DNA from: Azospirillum sp.
GTDB taxonomy: Bacteria > Pseudomonadota > Alphaproteobacteria > Azospirillales > Azospirillaceae
Direction: 5' to 3'
Assembly (NCBI GenBank): GCA_027486405.1
Contig: JAIXPD010000085.1
Location: 1 to 64,000, forward strand
DNA: 64,000 bases
The position numbers were made by a program, and so were the translations under genes. Shown one piece after another: positions 33,446 through 40,414 of the stretch; position 1 is the stretch's first letter, and each line of letters starts with the position of its first letter. The notes beneath the pieces are model-generated. The model did no database searches. It had not been told where the DNA came from and saw only the letters and a program-made list of their open reading frames with translations.

Positions 33446-34093
33446 GAAAGGCCCTCCGCGCTCCGTCGTTGAGTGAGGAGGCGAGTGTGGGGCGATGGTT
33501 CGGCTGCGATCTATCCGCTATGCGAAATCACCTTCCCCTCTTTAAAATTTTGCGCCGAACCCCATATCTTCGCCCCGCATGGTGAAAAACACGCGGATTG
33601 ATTGCCCTTTTTTTGCTCACAGACCAGTTGCGTCCTGCTTATTTTCTGGAACATCCATGGTGAATGTGGCGGATTTGTCGGCACACCGATGCCTTGACTG
33701 ATGATGTGTTCTTTGATTTTAAAAATTGTGATTTAAGTCAATCGCAGATCATATTCATGGATATCGTATTTTCCGATCTATTGTATTTCGCTGGAATTTA
33801 TTTCGTGGTTTTAAAATATTCATAAGAACTTGATTTTGATTTCTTCTCGAATTGACTTGAAATTCTGGCAAATCCCTGCTTGCCTGTGTGGGCATTCCGG
33901 CTGAGAGTCGCGTGGTTTGCGCAACACACCATGCGACCAACAGAATGATTATTTAACAAACAATCTTGTTTGACATTGGTCGGGAAAGCGATCCAAATCA
34001 GCCCGTCCCCAGACCGACATCTGCAACGCGTTTGACCGACGTCCGCCAACGTGCGCGCTCCGTCGCGCGCCGTGCCACCGGGAGCCATCGACG
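33446..34093. other. 648-base intergenic region, AT-rich, between qhpG and qhpR
   Basis: Apart from the motif at 33506-33526, no gene is convincing here. About 33590-33990 is clearly AT-richer than the rest of the window, with runs such as TTTAAAATTT and TTTTTTTGC. It must hold the promoters of qhpG (minus) and qhpR (plus). The composition suggests either a long regulatory region or a remnant of transferred DNA. I see no convincing -35/-10 pair. Confidence 0.6.
33506..33526 (-). promoter_or_regulatory. 21-bp motif shared by the qhp operon and the aldehyde dehydrogenase, probable QhpR site
   Basis: The plus strand reads GCGAT then CTATCCGCTATGCGAA, ending at 33526. Its exact reverse complement occurs at 35318-35338. 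In both places the motif reads TTCGCATAGCGGATAGATCGC-wise towards the downstream gene, at 61 bases from qhpG and 45-86 bases from the aldehyde dehydrogenase. AraC-family activators bind asymmetric sites in fixed orientation next to promoters, and the AraC gene qhpR lies between the two copies. Confidence 0.7.
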
Positions 34094-35053
34094 ATGAACA
34101 GCCAGCCAGCGATCCGGGTGGTGCAGGACACCGCAGCGGACGTCAGCGAGCAGGAGCGGGCCTTGCAGGGATGGACCCAGCATTACAGCCAGCTTGAGGC
34201 CGGTCGCTTCACCGGGCGCTTGCGCGAAATCGGCGTGCCCGGCGTCCGCCTGATCCACGAGACCACCAACCTGCGCCTGCACCAGAACACCGCCCCGCCG
34301 CCCGACAGCCTGGTGTTGGGGGTGCCGAGCCTGGAGTCGGCCCCCGCCCGCTTCGAAGGCCAAACGGTCGGGGCGGGCGACGTCATCCTGTTCCGGGGAT
34401 CGCGGCTGTGCGATTTCCTGTGCTCCGGCCCAATGTCGATCCTGGCGGTGGCGCTCGACCCCAAACGGTTGCCCGGCCTGCCCGCCCCCAACGCCGAATC
34501 GCTGAGCAGCGGAACCTTTTCCTCCCCCTGGGCCGCCGCCCTGCGCTTGGAACTGGCCTGCCTGCTGGCCGACGAAGCGGCGGGAGCGGAGGCGATGCGG
34601 CGCACCGGGCTGGTGATGGGCCTCCTCGACCGCTGCCACCAGATCGTCGACGGCATCGCCGGCGACCGCAACGGCGAGCGGATGATCGGCCCGTCGCAGC
34701 GTCAGGCCCTGGTCAACCGCGCGCGCGATTTCGTCGCCGCCCACCCGGACGATGTGCTGTCGGTCGCCCAGATCGCGCAGGGCGTGGGGGTGACGACGCG
34801 GATGCTGGAATACAGCTTCGCCGACATCATGGGCATGTCGCCCAAGGAATATCTTCGGATGATCCGCCTGAACGCCGCCCGTCGGGCGCTGCGCAGCGCC
34901 GACCCGCGCCACACCACCATCGCCGAAATCGCCATGGACCACGGCTTTTGGCATCTTGGCCGCTTTTCGACCTATTATTTCCAGATGTACGGCGAAAAGC
35001 CGTCGGACACGCTGAAGCGACGCGCGCCGGTGCTGGCCGGGGCAATCGCTTGA
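34094..35053 (+). CDS. qhpR: QhpR, AraC-family activator of the amine dehydrogenase genes
   Basis: A 319-residue protein with an N-terminal sensing region (about 1-190) and a C-terminal AraC DNA-binding domain with two helix-turn-helix units (SVAQIAQGVGVTTRMLEYSFADIMGMSPKEYLRMIRLNAARRAL, and TIAEIAMDHGFWHLGRFSTYYFQMYGEKPSDTL). The location beside the qhp genes matches QhpR, which activates them in response to primary amines such as n-butylamine. The last three residues and stop codon (GCA ATC GCT TGA) come from a repeat element beginning at 35041. Confidence 0.88.
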   Translation: MNSQPAIRVVQDTAADVSEQERALQGWTQHYSQLEAGRFTGRLREIGVPGVRLIHETTNLRLHQNTAPPPDSLVLGVPSLESAPARFEGQTVGAGDVILFRGSRLCDFLCSGPMSILAVALDPKRLPGLPAPNAESLSSGTFSSPWAAALRLELACLLADEAAGAEAMRRTGLVMGLLDRCHQIVDGIAGDRNGERMIGPSQRQALVNRARDFVAAHPDDVLSVAQIAQGVGVTTRMLEYSFADIMGMSPKEYLRMIRLNAARRALRSADPRHTTIAEIAMDHGFWHLGRFSTYYFQMYGEKPSDTLKRRAPVLAGAIA

Positions 35054-35261
35054 GCGAACGATCATCGTTACGCAAACAAGAATGGACACGGATTTCACGG
35101 ACAAATGAAGGATTGCACGGATTTTCGATCCCAATTGCCTTGTGCATCCTGCCACAAACATTGTCGCAAGCTCCCAAACAGGATGGCCCTGGGACGCGTT
35201 CCGCGAAATCCGTGTCCATTCTTGCTCCGGTTTGGAGCACACGAACTTCAAGCGATTGACC
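35041..35261. repeat. REPIN/MITE-like element, copy A
   Basis: The left end GGCAATCGCTTGA (35041-35053) is inverted at TTCAAGCGATTG (35248-35259). Inside lie AAGAATGGACACGGATTTCA (about 35078-35097) and its inverted partner near 35200-35223 (TCCGCGAAATCCGTGTCCAT). The middle is unrelated to any gene. Copies C and D share both arms at high similarity. The element overlaps the end of qhpR and is mobile-looking but encodes no protein. Confidence 0.75.
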
Positions 35262-35317
35262 TGCGATGCTGGCCTGAACGGCTGGTCCGGCCCGTCGCTT
35301 CCAACAAAATTCATCCG

Positions 35318-35338
35318 TTCGCATAGCGGATAGATCGC
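35318..35338 (+). promoter_or_regulatory. second copy of the 21-bp putative QhpR motif
   Basis: TTCGCATAGCGGATAGATCG followed by C is the exact reverse complement of 33506-33526. It lies 45 bases upstream of a possible GTG start (35383) and 87 upstream of the preferred ATG (35425) of the aldehyde dehydrogenase gene. Twenty-one identical bases in two non-coding sites 1.8 kb apart are very unlikely by chance. Confidence 0.7.
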
Positions 35339-35424
35339 CCCGCCGGGGCTGGGGATACTCCGGGCGCGTTTCCACACGACGTGTGTCGGAAACCGTCCTT
35401 TTCCCTGCTCCCGGAACCCATGTG

Positions 35425-36828
35425 ATGTCGGATTTCAAACTGCTGATCGGCGGCCGTCTGGTCGCGGGCGACCTGTCCATGCCGGTGGTGAACCCGGCAA
35501 CCGACGCGCTGTTGGCCACGGCCCCGCGCGCGTCGGTGGCGCAACTCGACGCGGCGGTTGCCGCCGCCAAGGACGCCTTTCCGGCCTGGAGCGCCCAACC
35601 GCTGGCCGACCGCCGCGCCGCCATCCTGCGCCTGGCCGACGCGCTGAACCGGCGGGCCGACGAGTTCGCCCGGCTGCTGACGCAGGAACAGGGCAAGCCG
35701 CTGGCCGAATCCACCGCCGAAATCGCCTACACCGAAGCCTTTTTGCGGCAGTCCGCCGCGCTGGATCTGCCGGTGCGGGTGGTGGAGGACAGCGACCGCC
35801 GCCGGGTGGAGCTGCACCGCCGCCCGCTGGGCGTGGTCGGGGCGATCATCCCCTGGAACTTCCCGCTGCTGATCGTCGCCTTCAAGCTGCCGTTGGCGCT
35901 GCTGGCCGGGAACACCATGGTCATCAAACCAGCCCCGACCACGCCGTTGACCACCCTGCGCTTTGGCGAATTGTGCGCCGACACGCTGCCGCCGGGCGTG
36001 GTCAACGTCGTGACCGACGCCAACGATCTGGGCGCGCGCCTGTCCACCCACCCCGACGTGCGCAAAGTGACCTTCACCGGATCGACCGAAACCGGGCGCA
36101 AGGTGATGGCGTCGGCGGCGTCCACGATCAAGCGGGTGACGCTGGAACTGGGCGGCAACGACGCCGCCATCGTGCTGGACGACGTCGATCCCAAAACGGT
36201 GGCGGCCAAGCTGTTCGCCGGGGCCTTCCTGAACGCCGGTCAAGTCTGTCTGGCGATCAAGCGGCTGTACGCGCAGGACCGGATTTACGACGCGCTGACC
36301 GCCGAACTGGCCGGGCTGGCGGAGGCGGCGGTGGTCGGCGACGGGCTGGATCCCGATGTGCGGATCGGCCCGCTCCAGAATCGGGCGCAGTACGACAAGG
36401 TGCTGGGCTTCCTGACGGACGCCGAGCGCGACGGGACCATCATCGCCGGGGGCGCGGTGACGGACCGCCCCGGCTACTTCATCCGCCCGACCATCGTCCG
36501 CGACATCCAGGACGGCGCGCGTCTGGTGGACGAGGAGCAGTTCGGCCCGATCCTGCCGGTGATCCGGGTGGCGGACGCCGACGACGCGGTGCGCCGGGCC
36601 AACGCGTCCCCCTATGGGTTGGGCGCGTCGGTGTGGTCGTCCGACCCGGCGCGCGCGGCGGCGGTGGCCCAGCGGCTGGAGGCCGGAACGGTCTGGATCA
36701 ACACCCACCTCGATTTCGGCCCGACCATCCCCTTTGGCGGGGCCAAGCAATCCGGCATCGGCGTCGAGTTCGCGGAAGAAGGGCTGGCCGAATTCACCCA
36801 GTTGACGGTCATCAACATGGCGCGGTGA
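35425..36828 (+). CDS. NAD(P)-dependent aldehyde dehydrogenase
   Basis: A 467-residue ALDH-superfamily enzyme: PWNFPLLIVAFKLPLALLAGNTMVIKPAP, FTGSTETGRKV, the general base Glu in TLELGGNDA, the catalytic Cys in NAGQVCLAIKRL, and EEQFGPILPVI. Start 35425 (MSDFKLL) fits the family; a GTG at 35383 would add 14 residues. A putative QhpR motif precedes it, so it probably oxidises the aldehydes released by the quinohemoprotein amine dehydrogenase (for example butanal from butylamine). The substrate range is inferred from context. Confidence 0.9.
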   Translation: MSDFKLLIGGRLVAGDLSMPVVNPATDALLATAPRASVAQLDAAVAAAKDAFPAWSAQPLADRRAAILRLADALNRRADEFARLLTQEQGKPLAESTAEIAYTEAFLRQSAALDLPVRVVEDSDRRRVELHRRPLGVVGAIIPWNFPLLIVAFKLPLALLAGNTMVIKPAPTTPLTTLRFGELCADTLPPGVVNVVTDANDLGARLSTHPDVRKVTFTGSTETGRKVMASAASTIKRVTLELGGNDAAIVLDDVDPKTVAAKLFAGAFLNAGQVCLAIKRLYAQDRIYDALTAELAGLAEAAVVGDGLDPDVRIGPLQNRAQYDKVLGFLTDAERDGTIIAGGAVTDRPGYFIRPTIVRDIQDGARLVDEEQFGPILPVIRVADADDAVRRANASPYGLGASVWSSDPARAAAVAQRLEAGTVWINTHLDFGPTIPFGGAKQSGIGVEFAEEGLAEFTQLTVINMAR

Positions 36829-36870
36829 CGGGGGCAAAAGGTCGGTCAAACGCGGAAATGATGCGTGTGC

Positions 36871-37075
36871 GTGACCGGAACAAGGACTGACACAGATTTC
36901 ACGGATTTTCTCGCGGATTTCACGGGAAGCGCCCCGAATCAGTCCTACGCCAAATCCTTATGCCCAAGCCTTACGAGTGACGGGCCGTAAGATGGGATGG
37001 CCGGATGATTCGGGAGCAATCCGTGAAATCTGTGCTTTCGTCCGTGAAATCCGTGTCCAATCTTGTTTCTCGGCC
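36871..37075. repeat. REPIN/MITE-like element, copy B (diverged)
   Basis: GACCGGAACAAGGACTGACA near 36871-36892 leads into CAGATTTCACGGATTTTCTC, mirrored by GTCCGTGAAATCCGTGTCCA at 37040-37059 and TCTTGTTTCTCGG after it. It has the same palindromic core as copies A, C and D but lacks the AATCGCTTGA ends. It fills the 259-base space between the aldehyde dehydrogenase and the ABC-F gene. Confidence 0.6.
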
Positions 37076-37087
37076 GTCCCTTGCCGG

Positions 37088-38710
37088 TCAGCTCCGCAGG
37101 CCGGGGGCCTCGTAACCGGTGCTGGCGACGTATTCGGTGTAGCCGCCGCCATACTGGTGGATGCCCTCCGGCGTCAGTTCCAGCACCCGGTTCGACAGGG
37201 TGGCGAGGAAATGCCGGTCGTGCGAGACGAACAGCATGGTTCCTTCGTAATTGGCCAACGCGGCGATCAGCATCTGTTTGGTGTCGAGATCCAGGTGGTT
37301 GGTCGGTTCGTCGAGCACCAGGAAGTTCGGCGGGTTGAACAGCATGATCGCCATCACCAGCCGGGCCTTTTCACCGCCCGACAGCACCCGGCATTTCTTT
37401 TCCACATCGTCGCCGGAAAAGCCGAAGCAACCGGCCAAGGCCCGCAACGCCCCCTGCCCGGCCTGGGGGAAATTGGCCTCCAGCGACTCGAAAATGGTCT
37501 GGTCGCCGTCCAGCAGCTCCATCGCGTGCTGGGAGAAATAGCCCATCTTCACGCTGCCGCCGACGGTGACGCTGCCGCTGTCCGGCTCCGTCACCCCGGC
37601 GATCAGCTTCAGCAGGGTGGATTTGCCCGCCCCGTTGACGCCCATCACGCACCAGCGTTCCTTGCGGCGGATGGTGAGGTCGAAGCCGTCATAGATGCGG
37701 CGGTCGCCATAGCCCTTGTGGACGTTCTTCAGCACGGCGACATCCTCGCCCGAACGCGGGGCGGGCGGGAAATCGAACACCACGACCTGCCGCCGCTTGG
37801 GCATTTCGAAACGCTCGATCTTTTCCAGCTTCTTGACCCGGCTCTGCACCTGGCTGGCGTGCGAGGCGCGCGCCTTGAAGCGTTCGATGAACTTGATCTC
37901 CTTGGCCAACATCGCCTGCTGGCGTTCGAATTGGGCTTCCTGCTGCTTTTCCTTCAGGGCGCGCTGGCGTTCGAAAAAGGCGTAGTCGCCGGAATAGCTG
38001 GTGAGGGTCCCGTCGTCGATCTCGATGATCTTGGTGACGATGCGGTTCATGAACTCGCGGTCGTGCGAGGTCATCAGCAGCGCGCCGTCGTATGTTTTCA
38101 GGAAACCTTCCAGCCAGATCAGGCTTTCGATGTCCAGATGGTTGCTGGGTTCGTCGAGCAGCATCACGTCGGGCCGCATCAGCAGGATGCGGGCGAGCGC
38201 GACGCGCATCTTCCAACCGCCCGACAGGCCGCCGACGTCGCCGTCCATCATCTCCTGGCTGAAGCTGAGACCGGCCAGCACCTCGCGCGCGCGGCCTTCC
38301 AGCTCATAGCCGCCCAGTTCCATGAAGCGGGCCTGAACCTCGCCGTAGCGCTCGATGATCGTGTCCATCGCGTCGGCCTGGTCGGGGTCGGCCATCGCCG
38401 CTTCCAGTGCGGCGAGTTCGGCGGCAACGACGCTGACCGGCCCGGCCCCGTCCATCACCTCCGCCACCGCGCTGCGGCCGACCATTTCGCCGACATCCTG
38501 GTTGAAATAACCGATGCTGACGTGCTTTTCGACCGACACCTGCCCGTCGTCGGGCGTGTCCTCGCCGTTGATCAGGCGGAACAGCGTGGTTTTCCCCGCC
38601 CCGTTCGGGCCGACAAGGCCGATCTTCTCGCCCCGGTTCAGCGCGGCGGACGCCTCCACGAACAGGATGCGGTGGCTGTTCTGCTTGGTGATGTTCTCAA
38701 GGCGGATCAT
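37088..38710 (-). CDS. ABC-F family ATPase (YbiT-like)
   Basis: A 540-residue soluble protein with two ATPase domains: Walker A GPNGAGKTT and GVNGAGKST, signatures LSGGWKMRVALARILL and LSGGEKARLVMAIMLF, and Walker B boxes LLDEPSNHLD and LDEPTNHLD. They are joined by a charged linker (RQRALKEKQQEAQFERQQAML, about 250-310), the ribosome-contacting P-site tertiary interaction motif region. There are no membrane segments, so it is a translation factor rather than a transporter. It is a housekeeping gene flanked on both sides by repeat copies. Confidence 0.9.
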   Translation of the reverse strand: MIRLENITKQNSHRILFVEASAALNRGEKIGLVGPNGAGKTTLFRLINGEDTPDDGQVSVEKHVSIGYFNQDVGEMVGRSAVAEVMDGAGPVSVVAAELAALEAAMADPDQADAMDTIIERYGEVQARFMELGGYELEGRAREVLAGLSFSQEMMDGDVGGLSGGWKMRVALARILLMRPDVMLLDEPSNHLDIESLIWLEGFLKTYDGALLMTSHDREFMNRIVTKIIEIDDGTLTSYSGDYAFFERQRALKEKQQEAQFERQQAMLAKEIKFIERFKARASHASQVQSRVKKLEKIERFEMPKRRQVVVFDFPPAPRSGEDVAVLKNVHKGYGDRRIYDGFDLTIRRKERWCVMGVNGAGKSTLLKLIAGVTEPDSGSVTVGGSVKMGYFSQHAMELLDGDQTIFESLEANFPQAGQGALRALAGCFGFSGDDVEKKCRVLSGGEKARLVMAIMLFNPPNFLVLDEPTNHLDLDTKQMLIAALANYEGTMLFVSHDRHFLATLSNRVLELTPEGIHQYGGGYTEYVASTGYEAPGLRS

Positions 38711-38800
38711 AGCGGGTCGGCTTCCGGTGGCAGGGGTGGCCCCTTATGCCACAGCTTCGCCCGCGCGCCAGAGTTTTGCGTTGCGGGGGTCGAACTCAGG

Positions 38801-39040
38801 GCAATCGCTTGAACGAGCGATCATCATCACGCAAGCAAGAATGGACACGGATTTCACGGACAAAATGAGGGATTGCACGGATCTCCGCCCCCAATCACCT
38901 CAGGCATCCCGTTAGGGGGTTTGCGCCCGGATCGCAAACAGGAAGGTTCTGAGACTCGTTCCGCGAAATCCGTAAAAAATCCGCGAAATCCGTGGCGACT
39001 CTTGTTCCGGTCGGGCGCGCAATGCATCAAACGATCGCCC
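38801..39040. repeat. REPIN/MITE-like element, copy C
   Basis: The left end GGCAATCGCTTGAACGAGCG (from 38801) contains the hairpin ATCGCT-N6-AGCGAT, followed by AAGAATGGACACGGATTTCA. The right part has CGAAATCCGTAAAAAATCCG and CTCTTGTTCCGG, and ends with TCAAACGATCGCC (39028-39040). The element is 240 bases, the same size as copy D. It ends seven bases from the bacteriohemerythrin stop codon. Confidence 0.7.
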
Positions 39041-39046
39041 AGGATC

Positions 39047-39448
39047 TCAGGCCCGCCCGACATAGGGCTTATAAAGCGCGTCGGTCTGCTGGATGTGTTC
39101 GACGAACCAATCCTTCAGCAGCAGGATCAGGTCCATCCGCAGCATGGTGGTGTTGTCGTCATGGAACTCGGACTGAAGCGCCGCGACCTCGCCCGCGAAA
39201 TAGCGGTGGGCGGCCAGATGGCTGTCCAGGTCGGGATAGCCGCCGTCGGCCATCAACGCCTCTTCCCGCGCGAAATGGACGGCGACGTAATCGTTGAGGC
39301 TGGCCAGCAGGGCCGACAGCTCCCCCCGGTTGGCGGGGGTGATGCCGCTTTCCAACAGGCCGTTGAACAGCTTCAGCAAATGGCGGTGTTCGTCGTCCAG
39401 AACGGGGACGCCGACGCTCATCGTTTCATCCCAGACCACATGATCCAT
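39047..39448 (-). CDS. bacteriohemerythrin
   Basis: A 133-residue hemerythrin-domain protein with the diiron ligands: WDETMSVGVPVLDDEHRHLLKLFN (His and the start of the bundle), HFAREEALMADGGYPDLDSHLAAHRYF (HxxxE then HxxxH), and LKDWFVEHIQQTDALY (HxxxD). It binds O2 at a non-heme diiron site in the cytoplasm and is often linked to oxygen sensing or supply in microaerobes. A strong GGGGGAGG precedes the ATG at 39448. It stands alone. Confidence 0.92.
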   Translation of the reverse strand: MDHVVWDETMSVGVPVLDDEHRHLLKLFNGLLESGITPANRGELSALLASLNDYVAVHFAREEALMADGGYPDLDSHLAAHRYFAGEVAALQSEFHDDNTTMLRMDLILLLKDWFVEHIQQTDALYKPYVGRA

Positions 39449-39631
39449 GGATCCATCCTCCCCCTGCGCGCCAAGCCCACACCGTACCCCCACACCGTAC
39501 CATTGTGGATGACTTGACAGGGATCCTAAAACCGGCAACGGTGCCGACACAAAGCGGCAAATCCCCGCAGGGGGGCCGGTTTTTCGGCCCTTCGCGCCAG
39601 GAACGCCGGGTGCGTGCGGAAGGGGCGGCCC

Positions 39632-40402
39632 ATGGCCATGCAGGATGAGATCGCGGACAAGAAACGGGTGCTCGACACCGCCCGGCCACTGCCGCAGGAC
39701 ACCGTCCATGATCTGGCCGACTGGTTCGAGATGGAGCTGACCATCGCGGCGGTGGGGCTGGAACGGGTCCCGCTGACCCGCAGCGAGGTCCGGGCGATCC
39801 TGGAGCGCGGGACCCTGCTGCGCCACCGCGCGGTGGAGGAGCAGCGCTTCATCCTGAACCACCGCAGCGCCATGGAGTTGATGGCCCGCCTGTCCTATGA
39901 ACCGGCTGGCGTGGTGAACGAACGCACCATCGCCGCCTTCCACGGCGTGCTGCACCAGGGGTTGGACGACGAGGCCGGGAAATACCGCAACGCCCCGCCC
40001 AAGGACGACGACACCGGCAACGCCCCCGACCCGGCCAAGCTGCGCGTGTCGATGCCGGCCCTGTCGGGCTGGCTGCGCCGCGCCGAACCCGCCCCCGACA
40101 CCGCGTTCGAGGCGCATCACCGGTTGATGGCCATCCGCCCCTTCAACAGCGGCAACCGCAGCACCGCCCTGCTGCTGTGCAATCTGCTGCTGAACCGCGC
40201 GGGCTATCCGCCGGTGGTGGTGCGGGCGGAGGATCGCGACCTGTACAACGATCTGGTCGAACGGGCGTGGTCGGTCGGCGACAAGACGCCGTTCCGCGAC
40301 CTGATGATGCGCTTCCTCGACCACAGCCTGGACATCTGCCTGGCCGCCGTGGCCAAGGGGCCGGACGCGCCGAAGGCTCCCCCCTTCGACGATCCGGCCT
40401 GA
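39632..40402 (+). CDS. Fic-fold protein with degenerate active site
   Basis: A 256-residue all-helical protein. The segment FEAHHRLMAIRPFNSGNRSTALLLCNLLLNRAGYPP (about 159-194) aligns with the Fic core HPFxDGNGRxxRLLxNLLLLRAGYPP, but the catalytic His is Arg169, Asp is Ser173 and the GNGR tail is GNRS. NERTIAAFHGVLHQGL and GKYRNAPP match other Fic landmarks. The N-terminal AVGLERVPLTRSEVRAIL is where an autoinhibitory helix would sit. It is probably not an AMP transferase; it may bind a nucleotide or partner. The ATG at 39632 follows GGAAGGGG. It is convergent with the CocE-like gene. Confidence 0.65.
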   Translation: MAMQDEIADKKRVLDTARPLPQDTVHDLADWFEMELTIAAVGLERVPLTRSEVRAILERGTLLRHRAVEEQRFILNHRSAMELMARLSYEPAGVVNERTIAAFHGVLHQGLDDEAGKYRNAPPKDDDTGNAPDPAKLRVSMPALSGWLRRAEPAPDTAFEAHHRLMAIRPFNSGNRSTALLLCNLLLNRAGYPPVVVRAEDRDLYNDLVERAWSVGDKTPFRDLMMRFLDHSLDICLAAVAKGPDAPKAPPFDDPA

Positions 40403-40414
40403 CGGCGCGGACGT

